Assembly: GCF_029688845.1 (NCBI RefSeq)
Contig: NZ_JARUKW010000023.1
Location: 1 to 58,133 of the forward strand
DNA length: 58,133 bases
Source: Natronococcus sp. A-GB1
GTDB lineage: Archaea > Halobacteriota > Halobacteria > Halobacteriales > Natrialbaceae
Direction of reading: 5' to 3'
Below the pieces are notes generated by a model, which worked only from the letters and a program-made list of their open reading frames with translations, searched no databases and had not been told where the DNA came from. The translations under genes and the position numbers were made by a program. Positions within the stretch are counted from its first letter, which is position 1. Each line of letters starts with the position of its first letter. This document shows positions 16,315 through 25,024 of the stretch, piece after piece.

Positions 16315-17325
16315 TTACAGTGACGAAATTACCTCGTCGCCCATAATCTCGAAGAACTCCTTCGGATTCGGACTCGTGTTCCCGATGGCAATCCGATCGA
16401 ATCCCATTTCGGCGTACTCTTCGAGTTGGCTCGCGATCGTTGCGGGATCATCGGCGATTAGGAATTTCTCTTCGATCTGTTCGCGGGTGGCCTTTTGACC
16501 TTCCTGTTCTATTCGCTTTGGGTTGTCCATCGCGCGGTCGAAGACGTTCTGCGTAGTCGCCCACCAAGGGCGAGTTGACTCAACGGCGCGTTCGTAGTCC
16601 TCGTTGTAAGACGCGATCACAAGCAGTGTCGTCTCGATAGCATCCGGATCATTCCCTTCTTCCTCAGCGTATCTTCGGACCGCAGGATATAGTCTCTCAG
16701 TGTACTCTTCGCCCTTTTTGACGGTGATGAAGCCGTCGGCGTACCGGGCGGCGAGTCGCGCCGTACTCGGTCCGTTTGCCGCGACATGAATCTCGGGAGA
16801 TTGCTCGGGAAGCGTGTACAATTTCGCCTCGTTCAGTTCGAATCGATCTCCATCGAAACTCACGAACCCGTCTTCGCCGATAAGAGCAGCGTCGACCCAC
16901 TCCTCATCGCCCCACAGGGCGCGAATACACTTGAGCGACTCCTCGAGTCGGTCGCGCCGTTCGGTGTACTCCGGCCAATCGAATCCTAAGGGGGTCTCAT
17001 TCATCGCTTCACCGGTGCTCAGACCGAGTACTACACGCTCATCGTGCATCGTCTGAAGCGTCGCGAACGCTTGTGCGATATCCGCTGGATGATATCGACC
17101 GGCTGTCGGTGTTACGCAGGTCCCGACCGGAACATCGAACCGTTCTGTCGCGGCACCGAGCCACGACCAGGCGAATCCAGCTTCGGCGTCGGTGTGGAAC
17201 CATGGATGGAAATGATCCGACGTCCAGACGAAATCAAAGCCGTTGCGTTCGGCAGCAGCACCGTATTCGAGGAGTTCAGGAGGACTGTACTGCTCTTGAT
17301 GGGCCATGTAATCGATACTGACCAT
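16315..17325 (-). CDS. F420-dependent (LLM-class) oxidoreductase
   Basis: From the ATG at 17325 the protein is 336 residues, the usual length of F420-dependent glucose-6-phosphate dehydrogenase-like enzymes. Family motifs are WTSDHFHPWF, VPVGTCVTPTAGRYHPA, VVLGLSTGEAMNE, IHVAANGPSTARLAARYADG and FDRIAIGNTSPNPKEFF. The enzyme is a TIM barrel transferring hydride between a substrate alcohol or lactol and deazaflavin F420, a cofactor haloarchaea make. It follows the sugar-acid dehydratase gene by 78 bases on the same strand and is likely its operon partner, suggesting it oxidises a sugar or its lactol. Other substrates cannot be excluded. Confidence 0.85.
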   Translation of the reverse strand: MVSIDYMAHQEQYSPPELLEYGAAAERNGFDFVWTSDHFHPWFHTDAEAGFAWSWLGAATERFDVPVGTCVTPTAGRYHPADIAQAFATLQTMHDERVVLGLSTGEAMNETPLGFDWPEYTERRDRLEESLKCIRALWGDEEWVDAALIGEDGFVSFDGDRFELNEAKLYTLPEQSPEIHVAANGPSTARLAARYADGFITVKKGEEYTERLYPAVRRYAEEEGNDPDAIETTLLVIASYNEDYERAVESTRPWWATTQNVFDRAMDNPKRIEQEGQKATREQIEEKFLIADDPATIASQLEEYAEMGFDRIAIGNTSPNPKEFFEIMGDEVISSL

Positions 17326-17403
17326 TGATACGTTTTCTCTAATGGATCGCACCACCAAAATCGTTGTTGTCCGAATGACTCCTCGAAAGGCAATCGTTGG
17401 TGC

Positions 17404-18645
17404 CTATCGATCGGCGTGCTTCCGGTGTTCCTCGACTACATCCCAGTCGAGTTCGATTCCGAGACCAGGCGAATCGGGAACTGCGAGACGGCCGTTTTGG
17501 ATAAGTGGTTCATCCTGTGCGACGAGATCATCCCACCATGGAACTTCGCGGGCGTGATACTCGAGAGCAACGAAGTTCGGCACTGTGGCACCGACGTGTG
17601 CAGTCGCGACTGTCGCAACTGGACTCCCGATATTGTGCGGAATAAGGGCTTGGTAGTACCCTTCCGCCATATCTGCAATTTTCTTCGTTTCGGCAATTCC
17701 TCCCGTTTTGGGAACGTCAGGTGCAAGGAAGTCTACCGCTTGCTCCTCAATGAGGTCGCGAAAGCCGTGGCGACCATATCGGTTCTCTCCAGTTAGAAGT
17801 GCCGCGTCTGTACAACGCTTTAGTTCCCGCATTGCATCGGTATTTTCGGGCGGGAGCGGGTCCTCAACCCAAGCGAGATCGTAGGGTTCGATGGCGCGAC
17901 AGAGGCGACGTGCCGTCGACGGACTAAAGTTCCAGTGGAGGTCGACTGCAACCTCCGCGTCATGCCCGATCTCCTCGGTGACCTCCTCGACGATCCGTCG
18001 CTTGTGCTCGACTTCGGGCGGGTCGAAATGTCTGGAGAGAGTATCGATTTCTCGGCCAGAGGGAACGTCGAGATCGAACTTGACAATGTCGAACCCATCG
18101 TCAACTGCCATTCGAGCAGCCTGAGCATACGCCTCGGGCTCGTAGGTGGCTTCTTCCTGTCCCTCTTCAGCAGAGGCGACCATCGCCTCCCCAGCGTGGC
18201 AGTCAGCATAAACACGGACTTCCTCACGTAGTTTGCCACCCAGCAGTTGGTACACCGGTTGGTCAAGCAATTTTCCGGCAGCGTCCCAAAGTGCGAGCTC
18301 TACACCACTGATCGCGATCGTTCCAACACCCCACTGGGATCCCCGTCCGGAGAGGCTCTCTCGCATGAGGTGATACAGCCGCTCAACGTCAAGCGGGTTC
18401 TCGCCAACGAGAACCGGACGGAGATAGTCCGTGATAATCTCGTGAACACCGGGTGAAGGATACGCTTCGCCGATACCCGTAACGCCCTCATCGGTCTTGA
18501 GAAGAACGATCGTCCACGGAAAATTCCCGTCGATGACGAGCGTTTCGATATCAGTTATCTCCGCCGTTGGTCCGTCTCGATTCGGCGTCTCGTCGAGATC
18601 AGACCACATCGTCGCTGCGAGCGTGGATGCGAAATCTTCGTACAT
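17404..18645 (-). CDS. enolase-superfamily sugar-acid dehydratase
   Basis: The chosen ATG at 18645 (MYEDFASTLAATMWSD) gives 413 residues. An internal ATG at 18609 is possible, and longer upstream frames lack family sequence. It belongs to the mandelate racemase/galactonate dehydratase group: capping domain ITDIETLVIDGNFPWTIV and GEAYPSPGVHEII, barrel with DIVKFDLD, metal ligands in AVDLHWNFSP, WVEDPLPPEN and TGENRYGR, and the C-terminal His region LIPHNIGSPV. Such enzymes remove water from aldonates to give 2-keto-3-deoxy acids. Its divergent neighbour is an aldolase able to cleave that product type. The exact aldonate (gluconate, galactonate, altronate, mannonate or pentonate) is not determined. 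Confidence 0.87.
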   Translation of the reverse strand: MYEDFASTLAATMWSDLDETPNRDGPTAEITDIETLVIDGNFPWTIVLLKTDEGVTGIGEAYPSPGVHEIITDYLRPVLVGENPLDVERLYHLMRESLSGRGSQWGVGTIAISGVELALWDAAGKLLDQPVYQLLGGKLREEVRVYADCHAGEAMVASAEEGQEEATYEPEAYAQAARMAVDDGFDIVKFDLDVPSGREIDTLSRHFDPPEVEHKRRIVEEVTEEIGHDAEVAVDLHWNFSPSTARRLCRAIEPYDLAWVEDPLPPENTDAMRELKRCTDAALLTGENRYGRHGFRDLIEEQAVDFLAPDVPKTGGIAETKKIADMAEGYYQALIPHNIGSPVATVATAHVGATVPNFVALEYHAREVPWWDDLVAQDEPLIQNGRLAVPDSPGLGIELDWDVVEEHRKHADR

Positions 18646-18837
18646 GGATTGTATCGTGGTAGTTCGGTTGGATCCGTTTACGACTATCACGATCGTTCTG
18701 TGATCGCGTGTCGCACTATCATAGCAATTGAGAAGGGGGATGTTATAGTTTCCGGTGAAGTAGTGTTCGGTGGGAGTTGCTTTATTCAAAAGATCGGATT
18801 CACTCCGATAGAAACACGTACTAATCATGCCGCCGAT

Positions 18838-18846
18838 ATTTTTATA
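18838..18846 (+). promoter_or_regulatory. TATA box of aldolase operon
   Basis: TTTTTATAC lies 36-44 bases before the ATG at 18882, predicting a transcript start near 18870. It is about 160 bases from the small gene's coupled partner, so it serves the small gene first. Confidence 0.5.
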
Positions 18847-18881
18847 CGTGTCGAGAAAGGACAGGAGTATACGATTCAACG

Positions 18882-19010
18882 ATGACGACGACCGTCTACC
18901 CCGGCGAAGGGGGGACTGCACAACACCCCTACTTGGAAAACCTCCGCTGGACCAGTGGAGCGTACTGTCCCCGAACAACTGCTGAGATCCCTCTTGGAGG
19001 TACAAAATGA
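18882..19010 (+). CDS. 42-residue protein coupled to aldolase gene
   Basis: ATG at 18882 opens a 42-codon frame, MTTTVYPGEGGTAQHPYLEN, then LRWTSGAYCPRTTAEIPLGG and TK. Its TGA overlaps the aldolase ATG in an ATGA arrangement, a hallmark of translational coupling. It sits directly behind a TATA box, so it is the first gene of the operon. The sequence is Gly/Pro/Thr-rich with one Cys and no membrane segment. I do not recognise a family. It could be a small partner of the aldolase, a binding peptide, or a translated leader that sets aldolase expression. Confidence 0.6.
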   Translation: MTTTVYPGEGGTAQHPYLENLRWTSGAYCPRTTAEIPLGGTK

Positions 19011-19804
19011 GTCATTTGAAAGAAGCTCTTGAAACGGGCGACTATCCCGTCGGCAACTGGCTTTCGATCGGAGACCCCGCCGTTGCAGAGGTGAGTGCCG
19101 TTCTCGGGTTCGATTTCATTCTCGTTGATACGGAACATACGACGATGAGTCTCGAGACGGTCGAGAATATTTCTCGAGCGATCGACGCACGAGATGCACC
19201 AACTGAAGCGATCGTCAGGGTTCCTTGCAACGATCAGGCACGGATTAAGCGCGTACTCGATATCGGCATCGCTGGCGTGATGGTTCCGATGGTCGAATCA
19301 GCCGATGAAGCCGAACAATTGGTCGAAGCTGTTAATTATCCGCCAGAAGGGAATCGGGGCATTGCGAGCGGTAGAGCAACAGAGTACGGTATGGAGTTCG
19401 TCGATTACGTCTCTGAAGCCAACGGCTCGATCGTTACGATCGCACAGATCGAATCCAAGACCGGCTTGGCAAACGTTGAGGAAATCGCCGCCGTCGACGG
19501 GATTGACGCACTGTTCGTCGGCCCGGCCGACTTATCCGGTGCACTGGGCGTCTTTGCTGAGTGGGGGGCAGCCGAGCTCCAGGATGCGATCGACCGCGTT
19601 TTGAAGGCTGGGAATCAACACAATACACCGGTCGGGACCCTTACTGTCTCGCAAGAACAGATCGAGGGCCGCGTCGAATCTGGCTTCGATTTTCTTATCG
19701 TAGGCAAGGATACGTCATATCTCGCCGACGGGAGCCGTAGTGCGAAGGAGCGCTACGAGAAGGCTGTCGCAGAACATACCGGACCGGTCGTTGAAAACGA
19801 GTAG
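19007..19804 (+). CDS. HpcH/HpaI-family aldolase
   Basis: The 265-residue TIM-barrel protein has the class II pyruvate aldolase pattern: VGNWLSIGDPAVAEV-like start, FDFILVDTEHTTMSLETV (the VDTEH loop with catalytic His), AIVRVPCNDQARIKRVLDIG, GVMVPMVESADEAEQLV, TIAQIESKTGLANVEEIAAV (metal-binding Glu) and DALFVGPADLSGALG (metal-binding Asp). These enzymes split 2-keto-3-deoxy acids into pyruvate and an aldehyde. The divergent dehydratase at 17404 would supply such a substrate. Citrate-lyase-like activity is a less likely alternative. Confidence 0.88.
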   Translation: MSHLKEALETGDYPVGNWLSIGDPAVAEVSAVLGFDFILVDTEHTTMSLETVENISRAIDARDAPTEAIVRVPCNDQARIKRVLDIGIAGVMVPMVESADEAEQLVEAVNYPPEGNRGIASGRATEYGMEFVDYVSEANGSIVTIAQIESKTGLANVEEIAAVDGIDALFVGPADLSGALGVFAEWGAAELQDAIDRVLKAGNQHNTPVGTLTVSQEQIEGRVESGFDFLIVGKDTSYLADGSRSAKERYEKAVAEHTGPVVENE

Positions 19805-19914
19805 CGGATTTGGCCTCTTTTAGAGTCCCTGACTACGTGGCCAAGCGTATCTGACGGAAATCCGACCGAAGGTTACGTAAAAATCAGGACAGCTATCAAT
19901 AGACGGGTAGCAGC

Positions 19915-21414
19915 TTAGCTGTACCAGCGCTCGATCTGAATCGTTTTCTCCGTGTAGAAGTTGACCGCGTCTTCCCCCTGGGCGTGAAGATCGCCGAAGA
20001 ACGACTCCTTCCGACCGCCGAAGTGGAAAAAGCCCATTGGTGCACAGACACCGACGTTGATCCCGATATTTCCGGCGTCGACCTCGTATTTATACTGGCG
20101 TGCCTCGCTTCCGGATTCCGTGTAGAGCGACGAGGCGTTCCCATACTTGGTGGAGTTGACCATCTCGATCGCTTCGTCGAGATCGTCGGCAGACGCGAGA
20201 CAGAGAACCGGCCCGAAAATTTCTTCTTGGGCGATCTCCATGTCGGTCGTGACTCCCTCGAGCAACGTCGGTCCGAGGAAGTGGCCGTCCAGTTCGGCGT
20301 CGGGATGATCGAAATCACGGCCGTCGAGGACCAGTTCTGCGCCTTCGTCGAGCGCGTTATCGATCAGGTCGAGAACTCGATTCCGCGAATCAGCAGTAAT
20401 CAGTGGTCCGACATCGGTCTCTTCATCGACGCCGGCACCCACAGTCAGATCTTCGGCGGCTTCGATCAGCTGCTCGCGAAGGGGATCGTAAGCGTCGCCA
20501 ACTCCAACGACGACGTCGTTGGCGAGGCAACGCTGACCGGCGTTTCCGTAGACCGAGCCGATAATGTTCGGAACGGACGCTTCGACTTCCGCATTCTCGG
20601 TAACGACAGCGTAGTTCTTCGCTCCACCCTGAGCTTGAACACGTTTACCGTTCTGGGCGGCTGTTTCATATACGTGTTTGGCGATGGGTGAACTACCGAC
20701 GAATGAGACACCAGCGACGTCGGGGTGCTCGAGCAGGGTGTTGACCGTATCGGCGCCACCATTGACAAGATTAACGACGCCGTCAGGGAATCCGGCCGCA
20801 TCAACGGCTTCGAAGATAAGCTGTGAACTAAGAGGTACCTTTTCGCTCGGTTTGAGTACGAACGTGTTTCCGGTCGCAACCGCGTACGGCAGGAACCACA
20901 GCGGAATCATTGCTGGGAAGTTGAACGGGGTGATAGCGGTGAAGACACCCAGTGGCTGCCGAACAGCGTATTCGTCCATCTCGGGTGCGACATCCTCAAC
21001 GTTTCCACTCCCCTCGCGGAACATATTGGGCATTCCGCACGCCACTTCAACGTTTTCGATACCACGACGGACTTCCCCTCGTGCCTCCTCCACAGTCTTT
21101 CCGTGCTCATGGGAGAGTGCGACCGCGATCTCGTCGATTCGATCCTCGAGTTCCGTCTTGAGGTCAAAGAGGGGTTGAATTCGCTTGGTAACCGGAGTCT
21201 GACGCCAGCTCTTGAACGCTTCGTCGGCTGTCCGGACCGCCTCATCGACCGCATCTTCCGTCGAAAACGGGACTGTCGTCAGTTCCTCGTTAGTCGCGGG
21301 ATCAACAACGGGCTGTGACTCACCACCACTTGGGGTAACCCATTCTCCGCCGACATAGTTGTCGACGCTATCCGTTGCTATTGGCAAGGCAAACTGCTCT
21401 TGTTGCTCGGACAT
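19915..21414 (-). CDS. mmsA: aldehyde dehydrogenase, methylmalonate-semialdehyde type
   Basis: From the ATG at 21414 (MSEQQEQFALPIATDSVDNY) the protein is 499 residues. It matches the CoA-acylating MmsA/IolA subgroup by motifs YVGGEWVTPSGGESQPV, ALSHEHGKTVEEARGEV, RQPLGVFTAITPFNFPAMIP, QAQGGAKNYAVV and the Cys loop NAGQRCLAND. Family members oxidise malonate or methylmalonate semialdehyde to acetyl- or propionyl-CoA, the final step of inositol breakdown in bacteria. Use on another short aldehyde in this island is possible. A strong TATA at 21439-21450 gives a leaderless message. It is divergent from the iclR gene, a typical regulator-target arrangement. Confidence 0.87.
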   Translation of the reverse strand: MSEQQEQFALPIATDSVDNYVGGEWVTPSGGESQPVVDPATNEELTTVPFSTEDAVDEAVRTADEAFKSWRQTPVTKRIQPLFDLKTELEDRIDEIAVALSHEHGKTVEEARGEVRRGIENVEVACGMPNMFREGSGNVEDVAPEMDEYAVRQPLGVFTAITPFNFPAMIPLWFLPYAVATGNTFVLKPSEKVPLSSQLIFEAVDAAGFPDGVVNLVNGGADTVNTLLEHPDVAGVSFVGSSPIAKHVYETAAQNGKRVQAQGGAKNYAVVTENAEVEASVPNIIGSVYGNAGQRCLANDVVVGVGDAYDPLREQLIEAAEDLTVGAGVDEETDVGPLITADSRNRVLDLIDNALDEGAELVLDGRDFDHPDAELDGHFLGPTLLEGVTTDMEIAQEEIFGPVLCLASADDLDEAIEMVNSTKYGNASSLYTESGSEARQYKYEVDAGNIGINVGVCAPMGFFHFGGRKESFFGDLHAQGEDAVNFYTEKTIQIERWYS

Positions 21415-21438
21415 ACATATAGCCGATTGTGGCACCCA

Positions 21439-21450
21439 TATAAATATATT
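21439..21450 (-). promoter_or_regulatory. TATA box of aldehyde dehydrogenase gene
   Basis: The minus strand reads ATATATTTATAT here, 25-36 bases before the ATG at 21414, matching a leaderless start. Confidence 0.55.
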
Positions 21451-21630
21451 ACGCTCACTGCGAGACTGACAAGCGAACTCGTAATAGCAGTAATGGAGAG
21501 GAGACTGGCTGAGGCTTCCATCGAGCTCAGCGGGAGTCGGTGGTACAAGCCGCATGGGACCGTCGATCATCTCAGCCGTGATTGTTTGGAAGATGCAAAC
21601 AATTTTGGGGGTGCAGACGGAGCAAGAAGT

Positions 21631-22398
21631 ATGGCAAAGCCAGACTCGCCACGGACGATCCAAGCGGTCGAGATCAATCTCAATATCATCAACTTCCTCC
21701 ATGAACACGAGCGTGCCCGAATTACCGAGATTGCGAATGAGCTGGAGTGGACCAAGGGTACGATACACTGCCACCTTGCCACACTACTCGAGAACGAATA
21801 CGTGGTCAGAGACGGTGAACACTACAAGCTTGGACTCCGGTATCTCGAGCTTGGAGAAAGCGTCAAAGAGCGACTTGGGGTCTACGACGTCGTTACCGAC
21901 GAACTGGACGATCTGGCCGAAGAGTGTGATGAGCTGGTTCAGTTTGCAACGGAAGAACATGGACGTGCGGTCTATCTCTACAAGAAGGGAGGAGAACGCG
22001 CAGTTCAGACGGCTTCGTCGGTTGGGAAGCGGGAGTACCTTCACTGTATCTCGCTCGGAAAAGCCATCCTGGCATACTATCCCCGCGAGCGGGTTGAAGA
22101 GATCATCGACGAATACGGGCTCCCCGGGTACACGGACCAAACGATCACCAATCGGGAGGAACTCTTCGACCAACTCGAGACGATTCGTGAGCGCGGATAC
22201 GCGTTCGACGACGAAGAGAAAATAGAGGGACTTCGTTGTGTCGCAGCCCCCGTCAAAGCTAGCAAGGACGAGGTTCTCGGTGCCGTAAGTATCTCCGGTC
22301 CCTCGAGCCGAATGACTGGAGAACGCTATCGCGAAGAACTTCCGGACAAAGTCACCCGCTCTGCAAACGTGATCGAGATAAACACAAAGTTTTCTTGA
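21631..22398 (+). CDS. IclR-family transcriptional regulator
   Basis: The ATG at 21631 (MAKPDSPRTIQAVEIN) gives 255 residues, standard IclR length. Longer in-frame extensions upstream overlap the divergent promoter and do not resemble the family. Residues 10-70 are the winged helix (ARITEIANELEWTKGTIHCH). Residues 80-250 are the effector domain (EEHGRAVYLYKKGG, EYLHCISLGKAILAYYPRE, GLRCVAAPVKASKDEVLGAV, ISGPSSRMTGERY). The effector is probably a pathway intermediate. In Haloferax, IclR-type proteins such as XacR control sugar-acid pathways. Likely targets are the divergent mmsA-like gene and genes with the GTTTGA-N5-TCAAAC palindrome. Confidence 0.9.
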   Translation: MAKPDSPRTIQAVEINLNIINFLHEHERARITEIANELEWTKGTIHCHLATLLENEYVVRDGEHYKLGLRYLELGESVKERLGVYDVVTDELDDLAEECDELVQFATEEHGRAVYLYKKGGERAVQTASSVGKREYLHCISLGKAILAYYPRERVEEIIDEYGLPGYTDQTITNREELFDQLETIRERGYAFDDEEKIEGLRCVAAPVKASKDEVLGAVSISGPSSRMTGERYREELPDKVTRSANVIEINTKFS

Positions 22399-22648
22399 TA
22401 GTTTGAGAGGTTCAAACGTCTATTTAGTAAGTCCTGCGAGTTCGTCGGGCACAAGATTACAATAGTACTGGTGTATTTTGAAAATCTGTTTTCATGAATC
22501 GACCACGATCCTCTCCGATAGTTACCTCACGATCATAACTATGATGTATATTTGTATCTCTCAAACATGGTTAGAAGTCCGCATATAGAAACGGGAGTTC
22601 GAACACGACGACACAAAACGCGTTAGTCGGTCGGTCTCGCTACCGATT
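22399..22648. promoter_or_regulatory. regulatory module between convergent genes
   Basis: A 250-base gap between the 3' ends of iclR and the MFS gene holds GTTTGAGAGGTTCAAAC (22401-22417) and TTACAATAGTAC (22457-22468). The same two elements, about 46 bases apart, occur upstream of the reductase at 9184-9258. Operators are not expected after two stop codons, so the site may control an undetected RNA or remain from a lost gene. Confidence 0.5.
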
Positions 22649-23824
22649 CTATAGTCCAAGTTCGAATATCCGGTTCACTCCAAGAGCGATGAGGACGGCT
22701 GTTAACAGAAGGAGAAATAGCGAAAAAGCGATACCCCACGATGAGATCGTTGCGACAGTCCCAACGACAGCACTACCGGTCGCGCTCACTATCATATACG
22801 TTGTTCGCACGAGGCCGAATCCTGTCCCCCGTTCGTCGTCAGAGAGATAATCCATAAAGCGAGGAAGGATCGCCGCCCCCCAGCTCATAGAGGTTCCGAT
22901 GAGAAGGATCGCAATTCCAATGAGAACCATCTCTGAACTAACGATGAGGAGGCCGTACCCAAAAATTCCCAATAACGCACACGCCGCCGCGACGACCTCA
23001 CGTCCGAATCGATCAGATGAAGAGCCGATTATCGGCTGGGTGATTCCCTGAACCACAAAATAGGCCGAAAACAATACACTCGCCAAACCAATAGAATAGT
23101 CATGATGCGCGATTAGAAATGCGGGAAGAAACGACGCCGTCGCTTGCCAGACGAATTCGAAACAGATCGCGAGTAAAGCAGTGAAGGCGATTTGCGGGCG
23201 AAGCAGTAGTCGTTTAATAGGTTCGAAAGCAACCCGCTCACGTACTGGCTGGTTCGGCCGTTCAGGTCGTACTTTTCGGACCTTCCAGGTAAACGCTACA
23301 GAAACCGGTACAGCTACTAGAGTGGTGAGAGCGATAGAATAGCGCCATCCCATCCAGCTGGCAACTGCAGCGGCAGCGACCGGTGTAAGAAGACCTGCAA
23401 GGGGAGCGCCCGAACTATGAATGCCGATTGCCAGACCAATATTTTCGAATTGCTTGGTCAATAGCGTAGTAGCAACGCTATAGTGCAATCCAGCAACCGC
23501 TCCCAGTAGGAGTGTTAACACAAAGAATATCCAGATTGATGGAGAGAGAGCGAGCAATCCACCCACAACCGCTGTGAAGCTAATAGACGTCAGAATAACC
23601 TCTCTCTCCCCGTAACGATCGGCAAGAATACCGGACGGAAACTGCGAAAGAGAGTAAGACATCCAGAGTCCTGTGAGCGCTAGTCCCGTGACCGACGAGG
23701 AGACCCCAAACTCCGTCTCAATCGCGGGAATTACTGGACTGATCACAAGACGGGCAACCATTGTCGCAAAGAACGCAAGTGTGCATAATGTGAGAACCGT
23801 CGATCGATAGTTCCACCAACTCAT
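22649..23824 (-). CDS. MFS transporter
   Basis: The 391-residue protein has about twelve hydrophobic helices and the motif-A loop GILADRYGER between helices 2 and 3, with a second copy GSSSDRFGRE between helices 8 and 9. Helix 1 contains LCTLAFFATMVARLVISP. It is a secondary transporter of the inner membrane. The sugar-porter motifs are absent, so an organic acid or aldonate is as likely as a sugar. It converges on iclR and is divergent from no close gene. It could import or export a pathway acid. Confidence 0.85.
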   Translation of the reverse strand: MSWWNYRSTVLTLCTLAFFATMVARLVISPVIPAIETEFGVSSSVTGLALTGLWMSYSLSQFPSGILADRYGEREVILTSISFTAVVGGLLALSPSIWIFFVLTLLLGAVAGLHYSVATTLLTKQFENIGLAIGIHSSGAPLAGLLTPVAAAAVASWMGWRYSIALTTLVAVPVSVAFTWKVRKVRPERPNQPVRERVAFEPIKRLLLRPQIAFTALLAICFEFVWQATASFLPAFLIAHHDYSIGLASVLFSAYFVVQGITQPIIGSSSDRFGREVVAAACALLGIFGYGLLIVSSEMVLIGIAILLIGTSMSWGAAILPRFMDYLSDDERGTGFGLVRTTYMIVSATGSAVVGTVATISSWGIAFSLFLLLLTAVLIALGVNRIFELGL

Positions 23825-24011
23825 CTCTTTTTCTTTCCTGATCCGTTCGGAAAGCCCTACTGATTCCGAAAGTTGATGCGTAGGTCCTACACCCCTTCGG
23901 GTGCTCTTTTCCCCTACTTACCTTGGCACAGACACGGGAATATCTGGCACACCGAGTCAAGACACACGGAATCTATCCTCTCGAGTCGTCCTTTTTCTAA
24001 TAACGTTGTAT

Positions 24012-24797
24012 TCAGAACGTTTGCCAGCCGCCATCAACATACAACATCTCGCCGGTAATATAGTCTGCAGCATCGCTTGCTAGATAGAGGACGGCCGGCG
24101 CGATATCTTCGGGGTATCCAGGCCGGGAAAGCGGAATCGGCTTAGCTAAGTCACCCTCAGCTACGGACTCCTCTTTCTGTTCGGCACCTGCCCCGAACTC
24201 AGTAGCGATATGACCAGGGGCAACAGCGTTAACACGAATATCATCGTCAGCAAGTTCCAGTGCCGCACCCTGAGTGATCATCTTGATTGCTCCTTTCGTC
24301 GCGTCGTAGGGGATCTGGTCAGCTTGGGCGTGGGTCGAGCTGATCGAGGCGGTATTGACAATAACACCGCCGTTGTCACGTTCGCGCATATCAGCCGCCA
24401 CAGCTTTGCTACCGAAGAACACGCCACCTGCGTTGATATCGAGAATTCGGTCGAATTCATCGGGAGACACCGATTCAATGGGGCCTCGTGTGAACCAGCC
24501 GGCATTGTTTACCATCACATCCACACCGCCAAACTCGCGTGCTTTTGCGATGACTGCTTCGAATGCGTTCGGTTCGGAAACGTCCGTTTCAACGAAGACC
24601 CCCTCCCCTCCGTCAGCCTCGATACGTTCGTGGGTAGGTAATTCAGCGTCGGTGTCCTTCGGTTCCGATCGAATATCTGCGTTCAGAACAGTCGCGCCAG
24701 CTTTCCCAAATTCGAGAGCGATCGCACGACCGATACCCGAACTACCACCGGTAACAATGACAGCTTCATCGCTGAAGTCGAAGTTTACATCTCCCAT
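24012..24797 (-). CDS. SDR-family oxidoreductase
   Basis: The 261-residue classical short-chain dehydrogenase has the NAD(P)-binding TGGSSGIGRAIALEFGKAG, the NNAGWF motif, catalytic Ser in NTASISSTHAQ, YxxxK as PYDATKGAI, and a C-terminal VLYLASDAADYITGEMLYVDGG. It ends WQTF. Such enzymes oxidise sugars to lactones or reduce keto sugars and keto acids. In this cluster it is a candidate for sugar or polyol oxidation, or for reduction of a keto-hexuronate. Substrate is undetermined. Confidence 0.92.
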   Translation of the reverse strand: MGDVNFDFSDEAVIVTGGSSGIGRAIALEFGKAGATVLNADIRSEPKDTDAELPTHERIEADGGEGVFVETDVSEPNAFEAVIAKAREFGGVDVMVNNAGWFTRGPIESVSPDEFDRILDINAGGVFFGSKAVAADMRERDNGGVIVNTASISSTHAQADQIPYDATKGAIKMITQGAALELADDDIRVNAVAPGHIATEFGAGAEQKEESVAEGDLAKPIPLSRPGYPEDIAPAVLYLASDAADYITGEMLYVDGGWQTF

Positions 24798-24992
24798 AGG
24801 CGTATGAAGGGTTGAAACCGTCTTACAAATAGCTATGGGTTTCTATAGAACTGCCTATATCACAAGTCAGCCACCAAGGCGTATTTGGAGTAAAAGTACA
24901 GATTTCACCGAACTGGCACCCTTGCGAGACGACTCTCCGTAGTATATCGATCTCGTGAAACAATATGTCAACGACGACCAATTCAACCAAAT

Positions 24993-24999
24993 GTTTATG
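24993..24999 (+). promoter_or_regulatory. TATA box of Gfo/Idh gene
   Basis: GTTTATG-like sequence about 26-32 bases before the ATG at 25025 predicts a nearly leaderless transcript. Confidence 0.45.
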
Positions 25000-25024
25000 A
25001 TACCCTACTGCGATTCTTTCTCAT

